The position numbers and the translations under genes were made by a program. From NCBI RefSeq assembly GCF_905147045.1, contig NC_065904.1, positions 7,874,001 to 7,938,000 of the forward strand: DNA of 64,000 bases, read 5' to 3'. The stretch comes from Nymphalis io. Taxonomy: Eukaryota; Arthropoda; Insecta; Lepidoptera; Nymphalidae. The notes beneath the pieces were generated by a model. The model saw only the letters and a program-made list of their open reading frames with translations. It was not told where the DNA came from and made no database searches. This document shows, one piece after another, positions 46,594 through 58,336 of this stretch (position 1 is its first letter; each line of letters begins with the position of its first letter).

Positions 46594-46881
46594 TTTTTTT
46601 ATAGAATAGGAAGGCGGACGAGCATATGGGCCACCTGATGGTAAGTGGTCACCAACGCCCATAGACATTGGCATTGTAAGAAATGTTAACCATCGCTTAC
46701 ATCACCAATGCGCCACCAACCTTGGGAACTAAAATGTAATGTCCCTTGTGCCTGTAATTACACTGGCTCACTCACCCTTCAAAACCGGAACACAATAATA
46801 CCAAGTACTGCTGTTTTGCGGTGGAATCTGATGAGTGGGTGGTACCTACCCAGACGAGCTTGCACAAAGCTCTACCACCAG
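46594..46881 (-). mobile_element. Family B repeat, full length
   Basis: A complete minus-strand copy: T-run, TATAGAATAGGAAGGCGG, then the body through GAGCTTGCACAAAGCTCTAC. It is one of the least diverged copies. Confidence 0.85.
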
Positions 46882-48445
46882 TTAAAGCAAAATAATATAT
46901 ATGTAATCCAATCAAAATTCAACGTTGTTAGATGATAAGTTATTTGATAAGTCCTTTCAGAACTAGAACTAAATTGATTGATATGGGAATTTTAAGTAAG
47001 TTTGTTCTATAATTATTATCTACTAATGTAATAAGCGTCAAACTGAAATTGTTTGTTTTGTTTTTGACTACTTTTTCTCTCGGCATAAGGGATAAATTAC
47101 AGCAAGAAAAACTGCTCATTTATAAATTAGATATATGTTCATGTACCGAGTTATTTTTCTGTATTTTAAATGATAACGGCCGGCAATAAAGTATATTATA
47201 TATTTTTTGTATTTGCGACAATTTGAAGCATCGTTATAGACCGCTTCGGGTGTTTTCGGAGTCAACCATATGTTATCGATGTCGTTATGATGTTATATAC
47301 GTAAGTTTGTGAAATAATTTTCAAAAGTTAACGCCTCAGGCTGGAACGACGAACCACAAAGAATTAACTTTATTTGCTAAATAATAACTTTTTTGTTGTT
47401 TTAACTTAAATTTGAAAATCATTTTGAAATATAGAATAATACCTATAATAAGTGAATAATATAAATAATTATTGTTTCTATGTATTATATATATAATATG
47501 TATTAGTATATAGTTATTGATATAAATAAATACACCATACACCCTCATCTTTATTTACATATGTCCTAGCACGAAGGTTGAATTAAAAATTTCTTAGGTA
47601 CTAGTGATATGATGAACTCTTAACGTTCCTTTTGTGCTGAACATTTTTTAGTTTTTTGTATGGCGTTATGTTTGACGCATGTTATGTGATGTATAATATA
47701 TATAAAAGTTTAATAAATTATTTTCATTGCGCTTTCACAAAATACGGGTACCCCCCACTAGTATCTCCATTGTGCGTTCGATCAAAGACATCATTGAAAT
47801 TCCTAATATTTTGCGTTTATTCGACTTGGATTTAGTTATTTAAATTTGTTTAATTTTCATGAGTAAATTAAGACTTTTTAATTCAGTACAATTTTAACAT
47901 GCAATTCTATTATAATTTTACATTATAAATCGTCATTTAGGTTGTTTTAGAAATGTTGCTGTGTTTATTTTATAATGTTTGCAATAATATATATTAAAGG
48001 CACACATATATTAATCTCTAACTTTCTAAAGGTAAACTCTTTCGTAGTGATATATCGGTATAATTAATATATCGGAATCTTAATTAATTCCATGCGAAAC
48101 CAGGACGGGACGCTTGTTTGAACATAAACTAAAATAATTGCGGATGGAAACCCTAAATAAACATTGTACGTTATTGAAGTATCAATTAAAATGTGTTTAG
48201 AATTACTTGTACGTGAATGTTCGCGAGCGATTATTAGCCAAGTGACCCGATTGCTATGTTAACATAGTACATACGTTATTTAATACGCAAGTAATTTCTA
48301 TACAAGTTATCCGATAACAGTATAAGTATTTTAACTATTAAGGTATTATTTGTATTCAGACACTAAGTAAGTAAAACTTACAGATGATTTGAAATTGAGT
48401 TCTTTTTCGATAAGTATAACTTCATTAGAAAATGCTTTATTAGTC
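46882..48445. other. AT-rich non-coding stretch
   Basis: No gene or repeat supported. The minus-strand frame at 47336-47548 is almost all Ile, Tyr, Asn and Leu from AT-rich sequence. Confidence 0.5.
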
Positions 48446-48462
48446 ATTATTATTATTATTAT

Positions 48463-48662
48463 TTTATAGAATAGGAAGGCGGACGAGCATATGGGCCACC
48501 TGATGGTAAGTGGTCACCAAACGCCCTTAGACATTGGCATTGTAAGAAATGTCAACCATCGCTTATAGCCAATGCGCCACCAACCTTGGGAACTAAGATT
48601 TTATGTCCCTTGTGCCTGTAATTACACTGGCTCACTCACCCTTCAAACCGGAACACAACAAC
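48463..48662 (-). mobile_element. Family B repeat, 5'-truncated
   Basis: The poly(A)-side end is intact (TTATAGAATAGGAAGGCGG) and sits next to an (ATT)n run at 48446-48463. The copy stops at GGAACACAACAA, about 90 bp short of the sense 5' end. Truncation at the sense 5' end is what reverse transcription primed at the 3' end predicts. Confidence 0.84.
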
Positions 48663-49579
48663 ATTATGAATGTTATTGTTTATGGAAGCTGAAACGGCAA
48701 CACTAAAATCTAATTATAAAACTTAACTCAATAGAGTTAAGTTAATAATCTTTTAAACAGCTTCTAATTTTAAGTAATTTATTATATCTGTTATAAGACT
48801 AATTTCATTATAAAGAAGGGTCCAATATAAGTAGAACTTAGTATCTTGATTTATCTAGGTCAGAGTATAGAATCGAGGACAATGGCGTAGGACTTTAAAA
48901 CAAACGCGCGAAACCTTCGAACATACATAATTTCATCGCAGTCACACGTATTATTTACGACATTTAAGAAAAAAAAACCTATTATGTAAATACCTTTATA
49001 CATTGCGGGAGTCCTTATAATTCTGCAATTTAACAAACTTGGGTCGGACACACGCAAGAATATATACAGAGAAGGGACATTTAATGAGTCGGGCGAATTT
49101 TTCCTTTTTATTTATAATCGCCTGACGCCTCGCGACATTTATGAATAATTGTTGGTCCGAGCGACTAGTTCATGGGACACCTGCTTCTTCTTCTTGTATA
49201 TTTATGCCAATTACTAAACTCAGGACCGTAGACGCTTAGATACGAATGGAAAAATCTGTATTTACACATCCATTAAATGGTGTTCAAGTACATGTAATGA
49301 TAGACTCGTACTGTTGAAGATTTGAATGATACCATTTCGCAATTTTATTTATTTTTTACTGAACGTCTTCTGAAACATTGTTGCCTTTGTAACAAACATA
49401 GATACTTCTATTTCATCGCTATATATAATGCACAAAAATGACTAAGATATGTAGAATATATCATGAGAGATTTATATTTTAATTTAGTATAGTTGTATCG
49501 TATCCTTACAATATGTATAACTGTAATATTTTTTTTTAAAGTAAGCCTTTAGATTTTTAATTTTATAAAATTGTTACAG
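48663..49579. other. Non-coding stretch before the retained-like exon
   Basis: No gene or repeat. It would be intron or upstream sequence of the exon that starts at 49580. The last 10 bases are TTGTTACAG-type acceptor sequence. Confidence 0.5.
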
Positions 49580-49813
49580 ACTGTGCGGTGTGAAGGTGAT
49601 TCTTCAGGAGACCAGTCTTGTGATAGTTCAGAAGAGGGCGTGGGGCGAGACATTCCAACAAACCACCAGCCTCAACAGCAACCAATACATCAGCCCCACC
49701 AACCACACCACAGCATGGCCCATCACGGGTCTCTCGGCCACCAGATGAATAACCATCAGGTCAACCACACTCACCAAAGAAACTCACCACGGCCGCACGA
49801 AAGAGAGCAGAAA
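49580..49813 (+). CDS. Coding exon of a retained/dead ringer-like (ARID3) gene
   Basis: A 234-nt exon of 78 codons, entered and left in phase 0. It is bounded by TTGTTACAG at the left and AAA|GTAAGT at the right. It begins TVRCEGDSSGDQSCDSSEEG, an acidic, serine-rich stretch, then becomes rich in His, Gln, Pro and Asn (many PHQPHH-like runs) and ends RPHEREQK. Low-complexity His/Gln tracts of this kind lie upstream of the ARID domain in insect Retained proteins. The assignment depends on the next exon, with which it joins in frame. The start codon must be in an exon further upstream that I could not identify. Confidence 0.68.
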
Positions 49814-49983
49814 GTAAGTATTCATGAAAAACAATAATGTATTTTCTATTATTTTAGTAATCTTTAAAAATATGTAAAATCATAAAAGTCATATTAAAGT
49901 GCTGAATTATTTATAAGGCAATCTAACTTATATTATTATTAACGTTTTTATAATAGACATAAGTACATCGTAGAAGATAAATC

Positions 49984-50150
49984 AAATCAAATTAAAATAT
50001 ACTTTATTAAAATAGACTCTTGCGAGTACTTTTGAATCGTTATTTTATTAGATAAAATTCAACGTTACCACCGAATCGGTCTAAAGATTCTATCGAGAAT
50101 AGCCTGCGAGGAACTCAGTAGTTACGCTTTTTCGACAATCAACTCACATA
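49984..50150 (-). mobile_element. LINE 3'-end fragment in the intron
   Basis: AAATCAAATTAAAATATACT, then ACTTTTGAATCGTTATTTTA, TTACCACCGAATCGG and GAGGAACTCAGTAGTTACG match a very common lepidopteran repeat, which I take to be the antisense of a CR1-type LINE 3' UTR. AATCAAATCAAATT would be its short-repeat tail. It lies between the two retained-like exons. Confidence 0.65.
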
Positions 50151-50206
50151 GATAAATAAATAAAATTAAATTATTATTTATCCTGCATGAAAATTCTTCA
50201 TGTATT

Positions 50207-50461
50207 TACTGATGGTAGGGCCTTGTGTAAGCTCGTCTGGGTAAGTACCACCCACTTATCAGATATTTTACCGCAAAATAGTACTACTTGGTATTGTTGT
50301 GTTCCAGTTTGAAGGGTGGGTGGCCAGTGTAATTACAGGCACAGGGGACATAACAACTTAGTTCCCAAGGTTGGTGGCGCATTGGCGATGTAAGCGATGG
50401 TTAACGTTTCTTACAATGCCAATGCCCATATGCTCGTCCGCCTACCTATACTATAAAAAAA
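50207..50461 (+). mobile_element. Family B repeat with internal deletion, in the intron
   Basis: The sense copy runs from TTTACTGATGGTAGGGCC to CCTATACTATAAAAAAA. About 40 bp are missing where AATGCC joins CCATATGCTCG. It ends 55 bp before the acceptor of the next exon, without apparent damage to it. Confidence 0.82.
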
Positions 50462-50516
50462 TAATCAACGAATACTAACTAAGGCGACAAGGATGATCAA
50501 AAATGTATTCCTCCAG

Positions 50517-50774
50517 GTACGAGATGATTTCGAATCTCTCAAGAGTTCGTTACATCCTCATCTGTCTTCTATGGCATCATTGGCACAAGGGGCGCCGTTA
50601 TCCACTTCAAGTAACATGTTCGCTCTCACTGGTGGCGGTGGAAATTTCCCCTATACTCCACCAGCGTTCCTCGCTCCCGCCCCTCCACCGCCCGCCCAGC
50701 CAGCAGGATCCGCCTCGTCCTCGTCATCCGAGGGAAGCGCCGCTGGATGGAGCTTCGAGGAACAGTACAAGCAA
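50517..50774 (+). CDS. Coding exon of retained/dead ringer-like (ARID3) gene, start of ARID region
   Basis: A 258-nt exon of 86 codons, phase 0 at both ends. The acceptor is TTCCTCCAG and the preferred donor CAA|GTACGT. It reads VRDDFESLKSSLHPHLSSMA, then Gly/Pro/Ala/Ser-rich linkers, and ends GWSFEEQYKQ. In ARID3 proteins (fly Retained/Dead ringer, vertebrate ARID3A) a W-[ST]-[FY]-EEQ-[FY]-KQ motif stands immediately before LYEL at the start of the extended ARID DNA-binding domain. The donor chosen cuts exactly there. An alternative donor 9 nt later (CAG|GTATGA) would add VRQ, which does not fit the family. ARID3 proteins bind AT-rich DNA in the nucleus and control developmental genes; fly retained acts in embryonic patterning and the nervous system. 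The rest of the ARID domain is not in the window as far as I can see. Confidence 0.72.
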
Positions 50775-52983
50775 GTACGTCAGGTATGACAGAGTTTTGT
50801 GTTTTTTTAATATTTAAGAATATTTCGATCTCAATTTAAGGTTTTTCAATTGCTTTAAGGTTGAAGTTTAGAAATGCGGTACCACTTGCAAATCTTATAA
50901 CAACTAATGACACCTGTCAAATTACATAAAGCGTAGTAAATATTTACCCTACAACAACGTAATCGCTGTAAACTATTAAACCCCTCTAACAACCCTTTAA
51001 TTCGTTATTCATAAGGTCCATCACAATATGCGTCGGTATATCCAATAATCGCTTTCTTTATTCGTCGGAACACCCCGACACGACCCGTTTCTTTCTTTGT
51101 TACATATTTCATTGGTTTTGTACAAACGAGGGGTCATTCATTCCGTTCGGATTGAGAAATAACAATTTTCTGTCACCCATTTAAGGGTTAACGAGAATAG
51201 TCAAGGGTTTGTTGAGATGTGTTTATTGAACAATATAAATATATTTGACGTATGAAAATATGTAAAAAGTTCTTATTCAATTCATTGATTGCAGACTGAA
51301 GTTTAATATGTTGGTACAAATGTTAAACAATCCGCCAAGATTGGCGTTTAAATTATTACTCAGGCTAAATATTCACATCGAACAACAATAATAACGTGAC
51401 AAATTAATCACAATTAAATCACAACATTAAATATTATATTATATTAAAATTATATCAATTAGCAGCCCCATCCCAGTTGAATTTTAAATTGGAATATTTA
51501 TTAGCGATTTCCAATTCGATTTAAAATTCCTCACTAAATATTCAGATTGGACAGTCTGGATAATTAGTGAGGAATTGGAGTATTCTCCAATTCGAAGCAA
51601 ATTCAACTTTCACGGAATTTATTGTTATTGACATTGAAACGTTTAGTTTTGACTGCCAGAAATCATTTAGTTGTATTAAGTTTTTCACAACGTATCGCCG
51701 TTCACGACGTGGGCGTCGTTAACAAGCCGTTAAGTTTTTTATCATTGGAAGAAAGAAATAAAATTATCGGCATTCATTGATCACGCTCGCATTACCTTGT
51801 TACACGACGATTAACGGTAAGAATATGTAAAACGTGTGTTTAAGACGTGCAGGATAAGGACCACCATTCATTATCAGACAGTTCTCCGAAGCTAAAAGAG
51901 AAAGAAAAAAGCAAACGTGCTTTTTTTTTAAAGACGAAGATGATTCTGTAATTTGCGTATTATGCAATTATAACAATTATATAGAAAATTGGATGTTTCT
52001 CGAAAATTAGATGTCATAATGGATATCTGTAAGCCAAGGAACACGACTCCTAGTACCAAGCGAGCAAGGCATCACACAGTTCCTGTAGATTTTACGAAAT
52101 TAACAGAACATAAATATTTTATGAATAATTTTAGTATGCTTGGCTGTTTCATCTGTTGCATAGTTTGTAATCGCATGAGTGGTGGACTTTTGCAGCGTCA
52201 CATATGGCACGGTTTTGACTAAAATTAACGTGTTAACTGCTTTTATCTCAGTCTTCGCGCTCCGTGCCTCACTTCAAAGGACATTTAATCGACTCCTTTG
52301 TGGTATATGGATACTTTATAAATGTTATGAGTGTACGAGTGAAAGTGAACGGTAATTGGTTCGCGAATGAATTGGCTATTCTTTTCTGGATTTAAAAATA
52401 TTGTTCACCAATTTTTAAAACAGGTTCCATTCACTCATTAGCGGTCATAAAGAGGATTTAATATATAAAAATACTTTTCATGAATATAGGTCGAAATAAA
52501 TTACGATAGCATTTCCAAAAATTAACCAATTGTTAAAATTAAACGAAAAAGGTTGCTTACGTGTCTTGCTATGCATCAAGTCCTTTCGCCTCTTGCCATA
52601 AGGCGTCGGTCAGACATCCTTTGTTCCTTGCACTTTATAAAAGAGCACGCGCTAATTCATCCAACTCTCGTAAATTGAAACGCATCATACAATGCGTGGC
52701 TATACAAAGCAAAAGTAATAATATTCGATTCTAAAAGCAACATTGTCGAGGTGTGAATGTCGCCCAATTAAAATTGTAGTGTTAATTTATTTAATCTTTT
52801 TATCTATTGAGCGAAGGTTCAGTAAAGTAATACGTGAAGGTAATAACATTGTTTGAAATGTATACCTTTATAACATCAAAGATTTTTGCAAATACATTTA
52901 TTAAAAGAACATGGCGAAAAGTTTATTCTTACTACTTACGATACTAGAAGGTTAATTCTAAACGATTTAATATGCTCATCATA
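50775..52983 (+). other. Intron of the retained-like gene (first part)
   Basis: Probable intron following the donor at 50775. No ARID-coding sequence is visible. It contains an inverted-repeat element at 51476-51609. The 77-codon frame at 51989-52222 is open from an ATG but shows no splice context or family resemblance. Confidence 0.45.
51476..51609. repeat. Fold-back (MITE-like) element
   Basis: Outer arms AGTTGAATTT (51476-51485) and AAATTCAACT (51600-51609) are perfect inverted repeats. A second perfect 13-bp pair, AATTCCTCACTAA (51525-51537) and TTAGTGAGGAATT (51564-51576), surrounds a 26-nt loop. CCAATTCGA occurs in both halves. The overall symmetry suggests a small foldback or MITE. 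I could not fix a target-site duplication. Confidence 0.6.
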
Positions 52984-53037
52984 GGCACCTTCCTTCCTTT
53001 AATGGAGATAAGGGTTTAGTCCAGCAACGGGACATTA
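52984..53037 (+). mobile_element. Metulj-like SINE 3' relic
   Basis: GGAGATAAGGGTTTAGTCCA and GCAACGGGACATTA correspond to the GGAGAGGAGGCCTTAGCCCAG...GGGACATT end of the SINE. Only the last 50 bp or so remain. Confidence 0.5.
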
Positions 53038-54046
53038 CAAATTATTTCTTAATGTTTGGTAAGATAGCTTTGTTGAAATATATTCAGTTCGGGTTATTCG
53101 CCGGTGTGAATGAATGAAGAACGGTGTGCTGTGATTTGTGTAGTTATATAATGTTTCTTGCCTATGTTATATTAAGGTTATAATTGTGTATTTTTATCGT
53201 ATTCAAAATTAAATCCGTGAAGGCGATAACGTAAATTTTGCATGCAATGTTGCGGCGCGTTTTATAGAACGATTGGACCGCTTGCGATTGGACGTGCTCG
53301 CTTTGAGAAATTCAACCGAATCCACGATGTAAACTAGTTTTAAATTATTACCTACATTACAATTAATTTTTTTGTTGATTAACAATATTGGTATTATAAT
53401 TATACTAAATATGAAAGGGTGTTTATTGTTTGGTCCTTTATTCACTCATATTCCTAGTTGGATCGAATTACATAAAGGAATATAGAACATTACAAATTTA
53501 CAATCTAACCTAAATGTATCCATTGAAATGATATCGCACTTTAACAGAGAAGCAAATGGCTTTCATCAAGCTCATAGTAAAACTTTAAAAACATTTTGTG
53601 ACATACCGACGCTACGTCACACTTGATCAAAACCCAAACTAGTAACAAATAAAAATATTTAAAACAAATAGAAACCTTCCAGCAATAGCAATTTGGAGAA
53701 ATATAGAATATACAACTTTAGATTTGTCATTTAAAAACAAAAAAGCAAGCAATTTCATCTTAAACGTCATGTTGACAGGAAAAGATAAATTACATAATAT
53801 TTAAATTTTATAAAATGGCAGCACTTTGTTGTTTTGAAAGAAATTGTCTCAAATTTAATTTTCATGCTCAATATATAATAAACATTAATGACCAGTTACT
53901 ATATGCGTTAATTATCAATGAAAATTATAAATTGCTAGGTACTAAAATTAATTCGTTATATATCAATAAGTGTTAACAAGGACATAAATAAAGCCTTTAT
54001 ATTATGTAACCTTTAAAAATTAAATAAGGATACGTAATATTTAGCA
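53038..54046. other. AT-rich non-coding stretch
   Basis: Probably intron. No gene or repeat is supported. It ends with the left duplication of the RTE element, AATATTTAGCA, at 54036-54046. Confidence 0.5.
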
Positions 54047-55925
54047 CTGAGACACTCGAGCTCATGAGAAAACGACGAGAACTACCATCGTTTTTGTCAG
54101 ATAAGGCCTTAAACCGAACAATAAAAACGCTGACGCGACGCGATCTCCGACGCTCCAATACCCGTGCCATCAAGGCTGCGATTGAGCAAAATCGGGGATC
54201 GAAAGTGTTAGCTCGTAAGTTTGGGAGGCCGCGTCTGACAAAACTTAAAACTGAAAATGGTGGGGTCGTTACCTCTAGGCCTGAGATTGTCGGAGAAGTA
54301 GAGAGGTTTTATGGGCAGTTGTTCTCTTCAAGATCGGATAAACCCGTGGGAATCAGTATTGATGACCAGCGCGCCCCTCTTATGCGCCATTACTCCGAGG
54401 AGCTCCAGGTCGTTGACCAAGGAGAGATTAGGGCGGCTCTAGAACAGCTTAAAAACAACAAAGCTCCGGGAGATGACGGAATCACAACAGAGTTGCTTAA
54501 GGCAGGCGGGACTCCGGTCCTGAAAGAGCTAGCAAGCCTCTTTAATTCCGTCATCCAACATGGCAAGACCCCGGAAACGTGGAGCGGGAGTGAGGTGGTA
54601 CTGTTTTTCAAGAAAGGTGATAAAACCCTCTTGAAAAACTACAGACCAATCTCCCTCCTGAGTCACGTGTATAAGCTGTTCTCAAGAGTCGTCACGAACC
54701 GTCTCGCCAGACGACTTTACGAGTTCCAGCCCCCAGAGCAAGCCGGCTTTCGATCAGGCTACAGCACCGTGGACCACATCCATACTGTTCGGCAGATTGT
54801 GCAGAAGACCGAAGAGTACAATCAGCCGCTGTGTATGGCATATGTGGACTACGAGAAAGCCTTCGACTCCATCGAAACCTGGGCAGTGCTCGACTCATTG
54901 CAGAGATGTCATATCGATTGGAGATATATCGAGGTACTGAGATGTCTGTACAACGCCGCTACAATGACTGTCCACATCCAGGACTGTAAGACGAAGGCGA
55001 TCCAACTGCGCAGAGGGGTGAGACAGGAGGATGTAATATCCCCGAAACTGTTCACCAACGCGTTGTAAGACGTTTTCAAAACGCTGGATTGGACTAGGTA
55101 TGGAGTCAATGTAAACGGCGAGTACATCTCACACCTTCGATTTGCCGACGATATCGTCATCATAGCAGAGTCGCTGGAACAACTCACCGAAATGCTGCGT
55201 AGCCTAGGCGAGTCTTCCCGGTGTGTCGGTCTCGGTATGAACTTGGACAAGACCAAGGTCATGTTCAATAGGCATGTCGTGCCGGGACCGATATACGTCG
55301 AGGGGAAACCTCTCGAAGTTGTTAGTGAATATACCTACCTAGGACAGATAATACAAGTCGGTAGGAACAACTTCGAGAAGGAAGCCGATCGAAGAATTCG
55401 CTTGGGATGGGCAGCATTTGGCAACCTTCGTCAAGTCCTCAAGTCGTCTATACCGCAATGTTTGAAGACGAAAGTCTTCAAAAATGCGTCTTACCTGCCA
55501 TGACATACGGTGCCGAAACGTGGACACTAAATGCGGGACTAGTCCACAAATTCAAAGTCGCTCAGCGTGCTATGGAGCGAGCTATGCTCGGAGTATCTTT
55601 GAAGGATAAGATCAGAAATGAGATTATCCGGAAAAGAACCGGAGTCACCGACATAGCTTGCAAAATTAGCAGGCTGAAGTGGCAGTGGGCTGGTCACGTA
55701 TGTCGTAGGACCGATGGCCGTTGGAGCAGACGAGTCCTAGAGTGGAGACCGCGAATCGGCAAGTGCAGCGTAGGGCGCCCTCCAGCCAGGTGGACCGACG
55801 ACCTTAAGAAGGTGGCGGGCACCAATTGGATGCGGAAGGCGGAGGACAGGGAGCTTTGGCGCACCTTGGGAGAGGCCTATGTTCAGCAGTGGACAACGAT
55901 TGGCTGTTGATTGATTGATTGATTG
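54047..55925 (+). mobile_element. RTE-clade LINE, 5'-truncated, with target-site duplication
   Basis: The insertion is bracketed by the identical 11-bp AATATTTAGCA at 54036-54046 and 55926-55936. It ends with a short tandem run of GATT units (about 55906-55925) directly after the stop codon, the typical tail of RTE elements. The endonuclease half is missing, consistent with 5' truncation during reverse transcription. Because the duplication is perfect, the insertion is not very old, although the copy has acquired several coding lesions. It probably lies in the long intron of the retained-like gene, in sense orientation. Confidence 0.9.
54064..55910 (+). pseudogene. RTE reverse transcriptase remnant, broken
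   Basis: This is the reverse transcriptase and C-terminal part of an RTE ORF. Visible motifs in order: NNKAPGDDGITTELLKAGG, NYRPISLLSHVYKLFSRVV, AGFRSGYSTVDHI, AYVDYEKAFDS (first catalytic Asp), GVRQEDVISPKLF, FADDIVII (catalytic FADD), TYLGQII, AMTYGAETWTLN and WAGHVCRRTDGRW, ending GEAYVQQWTTIGC. Lesions: a TAA stop at 55066-55068 where the family has an acidic residue, a one-base deletion in the A-run at 55480-55484 that shifts the frame, and GVRQEDV in place of the expected GVRQGD(T). The frames are 54064-55503 (with the stop) and then the frame closing at 55910. It cannot make a working enzyme. Confidence 0.9.
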
Positions 55926-55936
55926 AATATTTAGCA

Positions 55937-58026
55937 GGTGAAAATATAAGTACTTGACATTAAATTAGATGTACTTTTGCTGGACTTAAGTAGCAATTTA
56001 TTATGCCAATTTATTAAACTTCTGTTTTTAAATTTCCAATCAATATCAATAAAATAATAAATTACTTAAGAAAAACGAAGCATATGGATGAATCGTTTAA
56101 TACCGTCACGTAGTATCTTATGGAGCGCGCACGCCGATGCAGCATTTGTCACAACGCGCGAAACGCTCACTGGGGGGCACCCTTGTTTATGGACTACACG
56201 TTTGATTTATACAATTTATCACTTATAATTTTGCAATATATTTTTCAAGGGTTTTATTAAAAACGTAAGACTCGATCAAGCCCTGAAGTTGATTTGTTAT
56301 GTTTTCGATTTAATTAATTTAATGATATCAACTAGCAACTGTCGATGACAAATTATTTTTCGCGCGATAACTTATAAAAGGAATCCAAATTAGTGCATAC
56401 TTTTTTGCATGACATTTCATCTTAGGTGTTGGAATGTAGTTCATTCATTTTATAATTCATGGTTAGTTTAGGTAAGTAGTTTAAATTCGTAAATAAAGGT
56501 ATTTGAAACATTACAACACATTAAACCTCACCGTAATCTCGAAACAAGCTCGTTTAAAATGTTTTAAATGCACGTGCCCTATTAGATTCGCCTTCAACCT
56601 TTTAAAGTGGCAGTAGGTTATGGGTGCGTTCGAAAAAAAACAAATGTTGTTTTTTAATCTGGCAACTTAAACGATTAGCCAAGTGAGCCATCGAGCTGGT
56701 ATTCGAGTGTTTCGGATATTTATTTCGTCTAGACGTGTTATCGTTTGGCCGCTTTGATACGTTTATCGGGATGGAATGTTTTATACACTTGAAACAAACT
56801 ATTTTCTAAACATATGATCAGGAGCTAGTTTTGCGACAATATTGCCATATCGAAAAATAGTCAATGTTATATTCTCTCGCATACGAGACGTCAGAAAATA
56901 TTTTATTGATTTTAAACACTGTGATACAAAATAGCATGTAGAAAATACATTATGGGTGTAATGTAGAAGCCGTTTTCAGCCAATTAGGTTAACTTTGAAA
57001 GCGAGTCGAATTTTAATAAGTAACTCAATATACAACAAGGAGTTTCTATTATCGCTTTGTACATTTACTCGTTACAAGAAAACCTGGGCTACTACATGCC
57101 ACTATCGGTTATATTACCTCCAGATAAGAGCTACAATCACTTAAACATAAAAATAAACAACTTTCTTTTACCTAATATAAATATAAAATAACAATGAAAC
57201 TAACAAACAAATTAGTAAAACATTTAAAAAAATTCGAGACTTCCGATCCTAATTAAGGTGTGTTCGTGTCATTATATATATTTTTTTTAAATTTAGATGC
57301 AGCTATTATCGTTAAATAGCCGATTTGTCGTCGCAATTAGCCTTAAAATGGTCTGTTGTTCATAAATCGGTACGATTGCGTCTATCAACGATTTAACGTT
57401 GACACTTTAAGTCGGATATACACAGAGCAATTATATTTATTTACTAGTATCAATACTAACTATCAAAATTAATGTGTAATTTGAAGGATACTTCTAAAGT
57501 GATTTGATAGATGTTTTAAATTTTTCTATATGTATATATTTTTCTTTATTTATTTGCGTTATTGTGTATGTTCATCCTAATGAAAACATACTAAACTGAT
57601 TTAGACATTCTTGAATGACACCGATTGGTCAATGATTATGTATGTCATTTGCGTTTGAATAATAATGTCATTTAGACGAACATAACTAATTGTCTTTGAG
57701 TAATGTTATTGTTACGTTATCTGTGGACGTTTTGATGTATACATTTTAAAACGATGACAATATTCGAAATTATTTAACAAATGGAAAACAAGAATTCTGT
57801 ATTATTATGTTCTTTTTCTGATGTATGATTATTTATTAGCAAACAAATTATAGATTATACAAAAATTAAAAACGTTAGTTAGTCGTTTTGTTAGTCTTGT
57901 GAGGTCGCAGACATCGCACAACATTAATCGACTGGTTTTGTTAATTTTCCTTCTGGTGTTTGTAGAGTTAAAATAACAAAGATTACTAATATGTGAAATT
58001 GTATGATATGTTGTCATCAACTTTAT
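55937..58026. other. AT-rich non-coding stretch
   Basis: Probably intron of the retained-like gene. No gene or repeat is recognised. A GC-elevated patch at about 56125-56180 (AGCGCGCACGCCGATGCAGC) stands out. Confidence 0.45.
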
Positions 58027-58336
58027 ATTGACTGCCTCGTTGGTCCAGCGGCTAGATGTAAGGCCACAGACCCGGAGGATTCCTGGATCCGAATCAACGG
58101 GTTCAATCAAGTTGGAAGTGTTTACACACTCGTGCCTCGTAAAGCACGTAAAGGCGTTGGTCCTGCGTCTAAATTCGTTCGTGTCGGATTGCCGTCCTAT
58201 CGGATTATGAGAGTTAGGGAACAGAGAGTGCACCTGTGTTTGCGCACACACTTGTGCACTATAATACGTCCTGCGTAGTTGGCTAATCTCTCTTGAGATT
58301 TGGTGCCATGGCCGAAATCGGTCTGGAGGACATTAA
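58027..58336 (+). mobile_element. Family C SINE, with internal deletion
   Basis: It starts ATTGACTGCCTCGTTGGTCC, a tRNA-like head, and ends GAAATCGGTCTGGAGGACATT. Compared with the copy at 63573, about 50 bp between the B-box region and AGTTGGAAGTG are missing or rearranged, including the CAATAAAAAGTTATTAGG segment. Three overlapping open frames inside it are properties of the repeat. Confidence 0.82.

Noticed and set aside
51989..52222. 77-codon frame in the intron as a further retained exon
   Set aside because: It shows none of the ARID residues expected next and has no flanking splice sites in the right phase.
57829..58278. Several open frames on both strands around 58 kb, and again at 63.6-63.9 kb
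   Set aside because: They lie inside family C SINE copies and share the same residues, so they are repeat artefacts.
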